Notes: generated from the sequence alone by a model not told the origin. A stretch of 64,000 bases of DNA from CAZPUS01 sp964589825 (GCA_964589825.1 CAZPUS010000014.1:7677-71676); one strand, 5' to 3'. Shown: positions 9,268-18,630, numbered from the stretch's first letter. Translations and numbers: made by a program.

Positions 9268-10451
9268 CGGCCATTGCATGCATGTCGCTTATCTGCAGCG
9301 CAGCATCTCTGCTTTCCGGCGATGAGTCGAATCCTCTTTCGCGTTATTCGTCGAAAATAGAAAAAAGCATGGCCCGCCTCGACTCTATACGGCAGGCGCT
9401 TTCCCGTGGCAGAAAAAATCTCGAAAAGATCAGGGAAAAAGAAGGTACGACCCTTTCGCAACTCACACAGGTTCGCGAAAACATCAAGCGCACCAATGTC
9501 TATATCGACGCCCTGGATACGCGATTGAACGCGCTTTCCGCATCGATCGACACGCTTGAGGATTCTCTCGGTATAATGAAACGTGTTCTCGATGAACGTC
9601 AGCGTCAGATGCAGAAACGTATCGTCACGATGTATAAGTCACGCATGCACGGTATCCCACCGCTTCTGCGACTTATTCTTACCGCAGAGTCATTTACCCG
9701 TATGCTTACGCGCGTACGCTATTTTCAGGAATTGCTCGAATACGATGCCATGCTTATCGAGACTATTAGCCAAACCCGTCGTAAAGTGCACACCCAGCAG
9801 CAGAAGCTGGAACGCAGCTACGAACGTATTGCCCGTCTCAAACGCGCAAAAAAAGAGGAACATGACAAGCTTCTGGCACAAAAAGAGGAACAGATCGCAC
9901 TACTTGATGAAGTTCGTTCAAAAAAGGAAGATTATCTTGCGCGCGTAAAACGGCTCGAAAAAGCGAAAAACACTTTGAACGATCTCATAGCGCAACTTGT
10001 CGTCCAAAGGAAAAAGGAGAAAAAACGTATCGCACAGAGTAAAAAAGCGGCGTTTGAAAAACAGAAAGGGTCCCTTGCCTGGCCGCTGGAAGGTGACATA
10101 ATAAAGAAATTCGGCAAGATAGTACATCCGGTATACAAAACCGTTACCCGCAATGAGGGAATAAATATACGGTCAGAGCCGGGAGAGAAAGTCCGTAGCG
10201 TTGCTGCAGGACAAGTTGTCCATGTCGGCTCGATCCTGGGACTACGTAATGTGGTAATCGTCAACCACTACAGCGAATACTCGACTATCTACGCAAATCT
10301 CTCCCGTGTCTTCGTACAGCAGGGCGATGAGCTTGAATACGGCGCTGTTCTGGGCACCATACGCGATGCAACCGCTGTTTCGGAAGCGCAACTGCACTTT
10401 GAAATACGCAAAAATGCCACTGCGCTCGATCCGCTTACGTGGCTTGAGTGA
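9225..10451 (+). CDS. envC: EnvC-like murein hydrolase activator (coiled coil + degenerate LytM/M23)
   Basis: A 408-aa exported protein: signal peptide (KKISAITAIACMSLICSAAS), long charged coiled coil from about 40 to 275 (many Lys/Glu/Arg/Gln heptads, for example LEKIREKEGTTLSQL), and a C-terminal LytM/M23 domain beginning SLAWPLEGDIIKKFG. The metal site is incomplete: where active enzymes have HxGxD this has NEGINIRSE, while the later region keeps LHFEIR. This matches catalytically dead EnvC-type activators that relieve amidase autoinhibition under FtsEX control. GTG start at 9225 lies inside ftsX, giving a 43-base overlap. Its end overlaps the convergent GH65 gene by 17 bases. Confidence 0.9.
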   Translation: MSGKFQRGKKISAITAIACMSLICSAASLLSGDESNPLSRYSSKIEKSMARLDSIRQALSRGRKNLEKIREKEGTTLSQLTQVRENIKRTNVYIDALDTRLNALSASIDTLEDSLGIMKRVLDERQRQMQKRIVTMYKSRMHGIPPLLRLILTAESFTRMLTRVRYFQELLEYDAMLIETISQTRRKVHTQQQKLERSYERIARLKRAKKEEHDKLLAQKEEQIALLDEVRSKKEDYLARVKRLEKAKNTLNDLIAQLVVQRKKEKKRIAQSKKAAFEKQKGSLAWPLEGDIIKKFGKIVHPVYKTVTRNEGINIRSEPGEKVRSVAAGQVVHVGSILGLRNVVIVNHYSEYSTIYANLSRVFVQQGDELEYGAVLGTIRDATAVSEAQLHFEIRKNATALDPLTWLE

Positions 10452-12834
10452 GCAGTCCGGCATGTCGTGAATAATCGATGCGCGGATTATGCGTTCCTTC
10501 CTGCATTTCAACGGTGATGTTGTCGTGCGTTACCGATGCACTGTAGCATTTGCCTCTGAAAGCGACGGTAAATTCAATCTTTTCCCAGTGCTGCGGCAGA
10601 TTCGGATGTACCGATACCTGACCGTTATCATTAATCCGTACCCCACCGATTATTCTGGTCACTATATCGATAGTGCCTCCCATAACCCCGGTATGAATCG
10701 CTTCGGCGGTTGTTCCTCCCTGGGTATCGTAGACATCACTCTTAAGCGCTTCCATGAACCAGTCCCACAGTTTTTCGGGATAGCCCATATCGGGGGCCAT
10801 TGCGGCATGGGCGACCTTACTCAGGCTTGAGCCATGCGTGGTACAGCCAAGATAAAAGTTGTAATTGCCGCGCATAAATTTGTCACGGTCATCAATATGG
10901 TAGCCAAGATCGTTAAGAATTGAGAGCACCTCGTCCGCAGGGAACATGTAAAAGAGCATAAGCGCATCAGCCTGTTTCGCCACGCGGTAATTGTCGGGGG
11001 AATCTCCCTCCGATTTGAGTATCCGGTCCATGCGTCCGATATCACCGTATTTCTTTTTATATTTTTCCCAGTCTATCTCTTTGAGATCCATAAATCCATC
11101 ATACTGGGAAATAATACCGTCTTCGGTAATGGCCACATACATACGTGACGTTATATGCTCCCAGCGTTCACACTCTCTTTTGTCAAATGCGATTTTTTCA
11201 AACAACGGCCCGCGCACATGTTCGGGCAGCATATCGATCAGCTCCAGTGTACGTCGCAGTACCCATACGACCGAAATATTGGTATAGGCATTGTCGTTGA
11301 TCCCGCCTTCCTGTTCAGATGCTCCCGGATATTTCTCATGAAATTCGTTTGGCCCCATAACTCCGTTTATATGGTAGCGATCGTTTTTTGAATCGTAAGA
11401 AGTAATACTTGCCCAGAACCGTGCAATTTCTATCAGCATCTCGGCACCATAATTCCACAGAAAATCGGTATCGTATGTATGCTGGTAATAAAACCAGACA
11501 TTGTAAAAAACCGCGATCGATATATGGCGCTGGCGTCTGCTCAGGTCGGGGTCCCAGTTTCCCGACACCGGATTGTAATGCACCATCTGCGTTTCTTCCT
11601 GGCCGTCACTCGACTGCTGCCAGGGAATCATCGCGCCTTTATAGCCATACTCGCGCGCATAGCTTCTCGCCGCGTCAAGCCGGCGGTACCGGTACAGAAG
11701 ATTGGCGCGTACGATCTCAGGAAATCTCGTTGCGTAAAACGGCAGAATAAATACGGTATCCCAGAAAATATGCCCTCTGTAAGGCTCACCGTGCAGTCCA
11801 CGCGCAGGAATACCTGCATCGATCTGCGTATTGTGAGGAGATGCGGTACTTAACAGATGATAACTGTGCAAACGCAGCACCTGCTGGCTGAACTCATCTC
11901 CTTGTATCACGATATCGGCACGATTCCAGAGATACTCCCACGCATCTGCATGACGTGAAAGCTCCTGTGCAAAACTGCCGCTGTTATAGGCAATTGTGCG
12001 TGCCGCATCGAAAAAACTCGATACGTCTCTGTCTTTGGATGTCGCGATACCGACCATTTTTTCGAACGTATACTCATTCCCCTGTACTGCACCAAACGAA
12101 AGCGTCTCGGCCACATAGCCGTCTTCAACAGTGCTACTACGTGAAGGTGTAATCTGCTCATCGGAGGAGACCACGCTGTTTCTCGCACACATTACTATAT
12201 CGATATGCGACTGGGTTGTCTGCACGTGTACATATATATTGCCGTCTACGGATGACTGATCAATCGGCATAAGATGTTTTGAATTAAGCTTCCGATAACG
12301 CTCAACGCCCCGGTTTATTACCGTTCCGTCAAGTGCACTGCGGATCTCTATCGTATCGCTGTAATTCTCGGGAACTATTGTACACTGAAGCGCACCCAGA
12401 TGATGATTGGCCATACTCACGAACTGCGAAGTCACGATTCTGGTGATTCTGTCCTGCTCATCCTTTACCCTCAGACTGCGATACGTGTGTGCCTTATGCA
12501 TATCGAGCGTATGCTCGTATGAAAGAATTTCCATATACAAAGGCCGAAGCCACTCACCATCACCTATTCTGATTTCGGTGAGCAGCCAGTGAGGACAATT
12601 GACAAAATCGTCGTTATAAATCGTTCGTCCATGCACTTCCGTGCCCAGCTTGTTGTACAGTCCTGCAATATACGTCCCGGGATAGTGATCGTCTCCCGCG
12701 CGTTCGCTCATAAAACTTCCACGGGTGCCCAGGTACCCGTTCCCTATGGTGGTTAGCGATTCACGCAGTCGCTCGTCCTCTTTTTTAAACTCGGTATACG
12801 TCAGAAACCATCCGTCCTTAGGTGTCTCTTTCAC
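10435..12834 (-). CDS. GH65 disaccharide phosphorylase (kojibiose/maltose/trehalose phosphorylase-type)
   Basis: At 799 aa it has the normal length for GH65. N-terminal beta-sandwich region (TTIGNGYLGTRGS near 28-40), then the (alpha/alpha)6 barrel with LHGEPYRGHIFWDT near 347-360 and the general acid Glu497 in GVMGPNEFHEKYPG. The phosphate-site region HTGVMGGTIDIV is near the end of the barrel and a small C-terminal beta domain follows. GH65 phosphorylases invert alpha-linked glucose disaccharides with phosphate to give beta-glucose 1-phosphate; the exact disaccharide cannot be read from sequence by eye. GTG start at 12834 has AAGGAG six bases upstream. The gene 91 bases upstream encodes a trehalose-phosphatase-like HAD protein, which favours a trehalose or related alpha-glucoside role. 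No beta-phosphoglucomutase is adjacent. Confidence 0.92.
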   Translation of the reverse strand: MKETPKDGWFLTYTEFKKEDERLRESLTTIGNGYLGTRGSFMSERAGDDHYPGTYIAGLYNKLGTEVHGRTIYNDDFVNCPHWLLTEIRIGDGEWLRPLYMEILSYEHTLDMHKAHTYRSLRVKDEQDRITRIVTSQFVSMANHHLGALQCTIVPENYSDTIEIRSALDGTVINRGVERYRKLNSKHLMPIDQSSVDGNIYVHVQTTQSHIDIVMCARNSVVSSDEQITPSRSSTVEDGYVAETLSFGAVQGNEYTFEKMVGIATSKDRDVSSFFDAARTIAYNSGSFAQELSRHADAWEYLWNRADIVIQGDEFSQQVLRLHSYHLLSTASPHNTQIDAGIPARGLHGEPYRGHIFWDTVFILPFYATRFPEIVRANLLYRYRRLDAARSYAREYGYKGAMIPWQQSSDGQEETQMVHYNPVSGNWDPDLSRRQRHISIAVFYNVWFYYQHTYDTDFLWNYGAEMLIEIARFWASITSYDSKNDRYHINGVMGPNEFHEKYPGASEQEGGINDNAYTNISVVWVLRRTLELIDMLPEHVRGPLFEKIAFDKRECERWEHITSRMYVAITEDGIISQYDGFMDLKEIDWEKYKKKYGDIGRMDRILKSEGDSPDNYRVAKQADALMLFYMFPADEVLSILNDLGYHIDDRDKFMRGNYNFYLGCTTHGSSLSKVAHAAMAPDMGYPEKLWDWFMEALKSDVYDTQGGTTAEAIHTGVMGGTIDIVTRIIGGVRINDNGQVSVHPNLPQHWEKIEFTVAFRGKCYSASVTHDNITVEMQEGTHNPRIDYSRHAGLLTQAT

Positions 12835-12925
12835 GTTACGCTCCTTGTCTAATGGTCAAAGTATAATGGTCTGTATCAGTCATGGTTTTACCATCTGTGC
12901 ACATGTAAGGCGATATGCGGGATCG

Positions 12926-14125
12926 TTACGTTTTGGAAAGCTCGTTACAGGCACATACCAGTGCATCCGGATACGTCACGATCACTGCATGGGGACATAT
13001 GCGCGTCACCCTGCTGATAAGCTCCTGATCGCCGGTAACAAAGACCGCATGGGTATCCCTGTTGCGCTGCATACCGAGCTCGACCATCGGCAGATCGGAG
13101 GACGTATCACCGCATATAAGATTGGCGCCCTGTTCAACACCCAGATTCAGTCGTTCGTCAAGAAACGAGACGCCGTCCGCCTTGCTGAAATCCTTGAGTG
13201 CGCCACTCTGCGCGCTGTCCTCAACCGTAAGAATAATTTCTATATCATATCCCGTATCCTCGATACGAAAGAAGGCGTTATCCGGGTCAATATCGTTCAC
13301 TATCGCCTTGACACGATCCAAAAGTGCCGCCGACTCCCCGGAAGGGATTACCCCGTATATATCCTGACGTGCGAGCGTACTCTGTCCGAATTTTTTCTGA
13401 AAGCCCGAACCGATGAGGCCGAATTTCTCGTTTCCCGGCTCATGTAGCAACGCATCGATACGCTGATTGAGCTGGTCCAGTTTTTCCTGCTGATGCTGCG
13501 GAATATCAAAGGCCGATCGTACACCATGTGTATCGTAATACTCACGCCCTTTGGATCCGGCAAGCACAAAGCAATCCTGCGGGGTAGTCGATACGTCGAC
13601 AATTCCGACATTTTCCAGCGGCGCCGATGTCAATATCACACCATTTTGCAGTGACGTACGTGAGAACCGGCTTAGAAAAACCGCATTGTAGACCGACTGT
13701 ACCGATGAGCCGTAACGACCGCAGTAATTATTTACCGTCCCGTCCCTGTCGGAGACAAAGGTAGAGTATCCCCGTGCATTCAGCGACTGCGAAAGTGTCG
13801 CTACCTGATCCTTCAGACCGGTTTGCAGCTCATCGAGGTAGTCGTACAGACGCGCCTCCCCTTCACGAAGGTAGACAAGATCCTTTCGAAGCTCCTCCAC
13901 TTCATAGCCGATATTAAGGGGAAACCGCTTTGCACCGTCAAGCTGTAACTCGGTATTGTTGCGGGAATCGACAATCGCCTCGAATGCATTGAGTGTCTCC
14001 TCTAAAAGCTCGATACCATCCGAATCCGGAGTGGTGCCATCGAGAATCGCATTCACCATTTTTCGTCTTACGGTACAGGTCTTGTTCATTTGTGTATAAA
14101 ATTGCTGCAGCGTCGTCATATCCAT
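12926..14125 (-). CDS. HAD-superfamily phosphatase, trehalose-6-phosphate-phosphatase-like
   Basis: A 399-aa protein. About 120 N-terminal residues are helical and charged (EALNAF-like, EVEELRKDLVYLREGEARLYDYLDEL). HAD motif I is FVSDRDGTVNN with Asp126/Asp128, and motif IV is NLICGDTSSDLPMV near residue 345. Between them lies a cap region. The DxDGT plus GDxxxD pattern fits type IIB HAD enzymes such as trehalose-6-phosphate or sucrose-phosphate phosphatases; the long N-terminal extension is not typical. Position immediately upstream of the GH65 phosphorylase on the same strand implies shared alpha-glucoside metabolism. Substrate assignment is an inference. ATG at 14125 has GGGAG about ten bases upstream; a second ATG lies two codons in. 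Confidence 0.75.
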   Translation of the reverse strand: MDMTTLQQFYTQMNKTCTVRRKMVNAILDGTTPDSDGIELLEETLNAFEAIVDSRNNTELQLDGAKRFPLNIGYEVEELRKDLVYLREGEARLYDYLDELQTGLKDQVATLSQSLNARGYSTFVSDRDGTVNNYCGRYGSSVQSVYNAVFLSRFSRTSLQNGVILTSAPLENVGIVDVSTTPQDCFVLAGSKGREYYDTHGVRSAFDIPQHQQEKLDQLNQRIDALLHEPGNEKFGLIGSGFQKKFGQSTLARQDIYGVIPSGESAALLDRVKAIVNDIDPDNAFFRIEDTGYDIEIILTVEDSAQSGALKDFSKADGVSFLDERLNLGVEQGANLICGDTSSDLPMVELGMQRNRDTHAVFVTGDQELISRVTRICPHAVIVTYPDALVCACNELSKT

Positions 14126-14444
14126 TATCGAAAAACTCCCAGATTAAACAGCCTGATTAAAGCGAAACATACGCGTCCTGTTAATAGCACAAAAAAATAC
14201 AACATCGCGCATGCGCTTTGGGCATTCCTCCTACACTGCCGACCGCCTGCCCGGTATCTCTTTTTTCAATTTTCCGCAGACGGCACGCCTTTTCATCGCT
14301 AATAGCGGTGGCGGGATAAAAACCGAACACGGTTGAAGTGCTGTAAGCACCTGTGAAGTAACGAACAACATTCGGGATGTGACTCTGCAGTGATTTTTCT
14401 GTGTGTATCAGAAGTTTCCGCATTGTGTACCCGCCCCCTTTTCA
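14126..14444. other. Intergenic region without a recognised gene
   Basis: 319 bases between the HAD gene start and the MBL gene stop, both on the minus strand. Short frames exist on the minus strand but lack start signals and recognisable composition. A small perfect hairpin GTGCT-GTA-AGCAC lies at 14338-14350. No palindromic-element copy is seen. It probably carries the promoter of the HAD/GH65 pair, though I cannot point to specific boxes. Confidence 0.5.
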
Positions 14445-15242
14445 TCAACACTCGAGCCGCAATCCATCGTACCCGAATGCCATCCACGGCTGCAAAAGCG
14501 CGGTATGCCTCTCATAATCGACACTATGATCCATATGCACAAAAAAGCACTGTCCGGGGGCAATTCGTGAAGCAAGTTCCATACTCTCCGGCAGCGTGAG
14601 ATGTGTCGACGGATTGCCGGTAATCCTAAGGGTATTGAGTATCAACACGTCGACTCCTTTACAGAGATTCAGTGTCGCATCATCCATATGTTTCATATCA
14701 GGGATATAGGCCATCGGCCCGATACGATATCCTGCACACCCGCTGGTCCCTCCGTGGGCAACCGGCAAAAGCGTTATTTGCCGACCGAAAAGCTGCAGAG
14801 TGCTCTCCACCGGATGCAGTGCTATATCCGGGATACCGCCCCCCCGATAGGTCGAAGGGTCGAAGATGTACGAATACGTCGATCTGATGCGATCCATCGA
14901 CTCGGCTGTCCCGTAAAAGGGGAGTTTATCCTCCCGATTACGCGTATAGGAGCGAATATCCGGGATCCCGTTTATATGATCCGCATGCCCATGGGTAATC
15001 AGCACGGCATCGATCGAGGTGACCACTTCCCGCATCATCTGCGTGCGAAAATCGGCCGACACGTCTATCAAAACCGTATGCCCGGCGAATTCGACAAGTA
15101 ACGAAGATCTGCTGCGGCGATGTTTCGGATCGTGCCGGGATTTTCGGCAGACATCGTTTGGGCAATTCCGGAAACCGGAAATCATGCAATCGAGGGGAGG
15201 GACTCCGTGCGACGTTCCTGTACCGAGGAATATTATACGCAT
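14445..15242 (-). CDS. MBL-fold metal-dependent hydrolase (PhnP-like phosphodiesterase)
   Basis: A 265-aa protein beginning MRIIFLGTGTSHGVPPL, typical of the PhnP/RNase Z-like branch of metallo-beta-lactamase folds. The metal-binding motif HGHADH is at 84-89, with a Cys/His-bearing insert (CMISGFRNCPNDVCRKS, 19-35) like that of PhnP, and later metal ligands in PVAHGGTSG, YIPDMKH and FVHMDHS. PhnP hydrolyses cyclic ribose phosphates; in genomes without a C-P lyase cluster, as here, homologues are usually annotated only as MBL hydrolases. A palindromic element (copy G) starts ten bases upstream of the ATG. Confidence 0.85.
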   Translation of the reverse strand: MRIIFLGTGTSHGVPPLDCMISGFRNCPNDVCRKSRHDPKHRRSRSSLLVEFAGHTVLIDVSADFRTQMMREVVTSIDAVLITHGHADHINGIPDIRSYTRNREDKLPFYGTAESMDRIRSTYSYIFDPSTYRGGGIPDIALHPVESTLQLFGRQITLLPVAHGGTSGCAGYRIGPMAYIPDMKHMDDATLNLCKGVDVLILNTLRITGNPSTHLTLPESMELASRIAPGQCFFVHMDHSVDYERHTALLQPWMAFGYDGLRLEC

Positions 15243-15252
15243 AAGAGTAAAA

Positions 15253-15414
15253 CCTAACCTGAGCGATCCTATTCGCGCAATTTGCTGTCATCCGCCCCAA
15301 TGGTGCATCTGTTGCTATGATAAACCACCCGACAAGGCGGATGCACCATTGCCGGATAAGCAATATCAGTACGGCTCATCGCAACTTTCATCGAGGTAAT
15401 CGCTGAAGTACAGG
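15253..15414 (-). repeat. MITE-like palindromic element, copy G (162 bp)
   Basis: Begins CCTAACCTGAGCGAT and ends CGCTGAAGTACAGG. The right-arm signature ACTTTCATCGAGG and the left-arm signature TTCGCGCAATTTGCTG place it in the opposite orientation to copy A. Its interior differs: TGGTGCATC at about 15300 pairs with GATGCACCA at about 15350, forming a long inner stem. Flanks (TAAAA/TTGAA) match at only three of five positions, so the insertion looks old. Confidence 0.75.
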
Positions 15415-15430
15415 TTGAATATTAGAGCGC

Positions 15431-17128
15431 TCAATTTGAATTCAATATTGTATACAGGCTTATCCCGATCGTGGTAATGGAACTGATAATGGTGAGGTAA
15501 TCCTTGACAATAACGACCTGATCCCGCTGTATACGCTCTGGCACAAACACCACGTCTCCCGGAGATATTTTATCCACTTTCCCGGGATCAAGCCATACCC
15601 CCTTGCCGGTACGTACCTTCCCGACCTGCACTGATCTTCTTCGGGCATCTCGGAGAAATCCGCCAGCCCGTTCTATGTAATACAAATGACTTGCGCCTTT
15701 TTTGTAGCGAACCAGCCCGGGATTTACCACCGCCCCGGTCACTTTCACATTCAGACTCATTCTGGGAACATGGATACTGTCCTGGTCACGCATAATGATC
15801 TCCCGAATTTTTCCTCCTCCATTAAACATCGAACTGATATCCACACTGAGGTTACCTTCGGATTCCATGATTTTCGATTTGATATAGCTGAGGTCGGATG
15901 GATTTACGTAGGTGGGATCGACCTGCGTCACTCTGAGCACTTCGAGCAGTTTATTTACATCCTGAGTCGAAAAATCGTTGAATATCTGCCGATCCACCGA
16001 CGCCCCTTCGAGAAACGCTTCATCGGTAAATCCACCCGCCATCTCGACGATCTCCTGCAGGGTTGTCCGGTCTTTTTTTATCGGATATACTCCCGGATAC
16101 ATTACTTCTCCCGTAACAACCACTTTCCGAGCGATACGGTATTCAGGAATGGAATACACGTGGACCCGGTCGTCCTTTTTCAGTATCATGTCGCGATCAC
16201 CTGGCAGCGAGCATCCTATCGTACTGGTGGAATCGCCCTCAGGGGTCACGAACCGAGTTACGCTCAGGCGCGTCGAGTCTGCGCCACGGGCCAGTCCCCC
16301 GGCCACATCGAGAAGTGTACCGAGGGAATCTCCGGGAAGAAAATCATAGGTGCCGGGGTAATTCACTGCACCGGTTATTGAGAGATAATGCATGGCGGGA
16401 TGCACGAAAATCCTGTCCCCCTCGCGCAGATAGGGATTTTTTTTACGAATATTGGAATGATAAAAAAGCGGCAGATCGACCTCGGGCGCCACCGAATCGC
16501 GTCCCTTGATCTCGATATTGCGCCGCATGCTGCGCATACCCCGCGTCCCCCCCGCACGTGCTATGACATCAGAAATCCGGGTTGCGGCATTCACCTCGTA
16601 TGCACCCGGTGATTTTACCTGACCCAGCACATATACTTTGAATTCCCTTATATTGCTCAACAGCACCGACACCTCTGCATCCCTGTATACCGATCGTAGC
16701 GTGTCTTTTACATGCGTGCGCACTTCTGACATGGTCTTGCCGCCGAGCTGTAGCACCCCGACCTTGGGAATAACAATATTGCCCTCGTACCCCACACTCG
16801 AGCGATACGATTCATTGACCGTACCCCAAATAAACAATGACAGCTCGTCCCCTGGCCCAACCACATAAACATCCGGGTCGATGCGTTTGTCCAGTTTTGC
16901 CTTTTGCGCAGTGCTGAAGGAAGATCCCTCTGAATTGTGATCACCTTTTTGTTTCAGCAGCTCTTCGCGGCGGGAATCAAGAGACCAGACATTATCGGAA
17001 CGGTCCAGGCGTGAAATCAATTCCTGAGAAAAAAGAGACTGTGCCGTTAAACAAATGATTGTAAAGGTAATTGTAATGGCAGTGAAAACCGCCGAGACCC
17101 GGGGCAGAAAATCCCGTGCTGTGTACAT
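15431..17128 (-). CDS. Polysaccharide export protein with multiple SLBB domains (Wza-like)
   Basis: A 565-aa exported protein. A hydrophobic signal segment (VFTAITITFTIICLTAQSLFSQ) is followed by a Poly_export domain beginning DVYVVGPGDELSLFIWG near residue 88. Four SLBB-type units follow: VYVLGQVKSPGAYEV, LSITGAVNYPGTYDF, VVVTGEVMYPGVYPI and VKVTGAVVNPGLVRY, each followed by an AGG or RAGG turn. A hydrophobic C-terminal segment (IVKDYLTIISSITTIGISLYTI) could cross the outer membrane as the amphipathic or hydrophobic helix of Wza does. There is no lipobox cysteine. It is the outer-membrane conduit expected for the neighbouring polysaccharide locus. AAAGGAC lies upstream of the ATG. Confidence 0.92.
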   Translation of the reverse strand: MYTARDFLPRVSAVFTAITITFTIICLTAQSLFSQELISRLDRSDNVWSLDSRREELLKQKGDHNSEGSSFSTAQKAKLDKRIDPDVYVVGPGDELSLFIWGTVNESYRSSVGYEGNIVIPKVGVLQLGGKTMSEVRTHVKDTLRSVYRDAEVSVLLSNIREFKVYVLGQVKSPGAYEVNAATRISDVIARAGGTRGMRSMRRNIEIKGRDSVAPEVDLPLFYHSNIRKKNPYLREGDRIFVHPAMHYLSITGAVNYPGTYDFLPGDSLGTLLDVAGGLARGADSTRLSVTRFVTPEGDSTSTIGCSLPGDRDMILKKDDRVHVYSIPEYRIARKVVVTGEVMYPGVYPIKKDRTTLQEIVEMAGGFTDEAFLEGASVDRQIFNDFSTQDVNKLLEVLRVTQVDPTYVNPSDLSYIKSKIMESEGNLSVDISSMFNGGGKIREIIMRDQDSIHVPRMSLNVKVTGAVVNPGLVRYKKGASHLYYIERAGGFLRDARRRSVQVGKVRTGKGVWLDPGKVDKISPGDVVFVPERIQRDQVVIVKDYLTIISSITTIGISLYTILNSN

Positions 17129-17441
17129 GTACAGTCCTTTTGAGTTTGATGGAACGTAGCGTCAAACGTTTTATCTTGTAAAAATAACATATGTGAGTTC
17201 AGAAAGCAGCGGACATATGCCCTGGGAATTAACCTTGCTGTGGTGTGGCAGCACTTTCGATGTAAAAAAATATGCTCTTACACCTCCTTTTCGCGATCAA
17301 TCTTATCGTACGCGATAACCGATATGCTTGGTGCTTATCACGTAATGGTTGTTAGGGAGAAGTAAAAATGGAATTTTTCACCTACCCCCCCCAGACCAGT
17401 GGAGAGGCAATTTAACTAGCCCATAATGACACACGTTGGTA
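17129..17441. other. Intergenic region upstream of the SLBB exporter gene
   Basis: 313 bases with no credible gene. It holds a run of eight C (17385-17392, G8 on the strand of the flanking genes) about 50 bases past the glycosyltransferase stop, and an AGGAGGTG stretch (complement at about 17280) not followed by an open frame. It marks the change from GC-rich flank to the AT-rich polysaccharide genes. A promoter for the exporter gene is likely, but I cannot identify its boxes. Confidence 0.45.
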
Positions 17442-18563
17442 TCACCTGCTTTTCATTAACATCTTTTTATATAATTGATAGTAATTATTAACCGTTCTAT
17501 CAATGGTAAAGGCTTTTGCTTTTTGCAGCATCTGCCGGGATATTTTTTCATACATGTTTTGATCATTAATAATTCTGCTGATTTTTTCCGCTATTTCATC
17601 TGGGTTTTCTGGTGAAACAAAAATAACCGGATCTATCCCCTGAAGAATTTCTTTGTGCGGATCAATATCGGTAACAATTATTGGTTTTCCGATATGCATT
17701 GTTTCAATCGGTATCATAGGACATGCTTCCCATAATGAACTTGATACAATTATGCAAGCCTCTTTAATAATTTTTTTAGGTGTGTTAGTCGGTTCATGCA
17801 AAAAGACATTCCTCAAGCCAAGCCTTTCGACCTCTTCTTGAAGAACCTTTTTATATCCCTGAATATCGCTACCATAGATGTCCAGTTGAATTTCTTTGTA
17901 ACTAAACTGCCCAATAGCTCGAATAAGATAGAGCTGGCCTTTTTGCGGTGAGTATTTTGCTAAGTTAACGATTCTCATCCCCCTGGCTTTTCCATCAACT
18001 GGAAGTGATGCAGGTAACGATACATCACCCAGTGGATTAAAACCTGGTGGATTATAGACTACTTCTATTTTTTTTCTTGGATATATGGAATTTTTTATGT
18101 AAAATTTTTTTGCGCTATATGAAACTGCAACAACTTTTTGGGCTAAAAATGCAACTATTTTCCTCATGCATTTTTGAAACAATGTCTTATCATTTTCCAT
18201 GTTATGAGCAGTACTCACACGGCATTTAACACCTGCTAAAAATGCAACAATAAGACCGATTCGGTCGGCAGTTAATAAGTGCGTATGCACTATTTCAGGT
18301 TTTTCTTTTTTTATAACTTTAAATAAGCACAACGCATTAGCAAAAAAACGCGTTATTTTGCAATTACGTTTTCCTACACCAGTTTGATCAGGATAAAAAA
18401 CAACAATACCCAATTCATCAAATTTATTCTTTATTTGTAAATTATCCTCTAAAGAAATCACTATCACTTTGTCACTTCTCTTGTTAAATCCCTCACATAG
18501 TCTCAGCAACAAGTATTGCGCACCGCCCGGTTTTAGATTTTTAACTATTTGAAGAATAATCAT
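17442..18563 (-). CDS. GT4-family glycosyltransferase
   Basis: A 373-aa GT-B enzyme. The N-terminal MIILQIVKNLKPGGAQYLLLRL resembles the first strand and Gly-rich loop of GT4 enzymes; PEIVHTHLLTADRIG and CRVSTAHNMEND follow in the acceptor domain. The C-terminal nucleotide-sugar domain starts RIVNLAKYSPQKGQLYLIRAI and contains the EX7E-type region SSSLWEACPMIPIETMHIGKPIIVTD (Glu, Glu). Retaining GT4 enzymes transfer sugars from NDP-sugars onto lipid-linked intermediates at the inner membrane. Donor and acceptor cannot be assigned. AAAGGAAA precedes the ATG. It is divergent from the next glycosyltransferase, with a palindromic-element fragment in between. Confidence 0.9.
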   Translation of the reverse strand: MIILQIVKNLKPGGAQYLLLRLCEGFNKRSDKVIVISLEDNLQIKNKFDELGIVVFYPDQTGVGKRNCKITRFFANALCLFKVIKKEKPEIVHTHLLTADRIGLIVAFLAGVKCRVSTAHNMENDKTLFQKCMRKIVAFLAQKVVAVSYSAKKFYIKNSIYPRKKIEVVYNPPGFNPLGDVSLPASLPVDGKARGMRIVNLAKYSPQKGQLYLIRAIGQFSYKEIQLDIYGSDIQGYKKVLQEEVERLGLRNVFLHEPTNTPKKIIKEACIIVSSSLWEACPMIPIETMHIGKPIIVTDIDPHKEILQGIDPVIFVSPENPDEIAEKISRIINDQNMYEKISRQMLQKAKAFTIDRTVNNYYQLYKKMLMKSR

Positions 18564-18581
18564 TTTTTTATTTTCCTTTTA

Positions 18582-18630
18582 CTTAAGCTGAGCGATTTTG
18601 TTTGCGCAGTATAGCTTGCATATGAACCGA
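18582..18630 (-). repeat. Fragment of the palindromic element
   Basis: CTTAAGCTGAGCGATTTTG followed by TTGCGCAG matches the right-end arm of the family (compare the complement of 63885-63931). Only this one arm, about 50 bases, can be recognised in the divergent intergenic region; the other arm is lost or decayed. Confidence 0.55.

Noticed and set aside
14126..14444. Possible riboswitch upstream of the MBL/HAD genes
   Set aside because: I looked for conserved cores of c-di-GMP, cobalamin, SAM and TPP classes on both strands and found none that fit.
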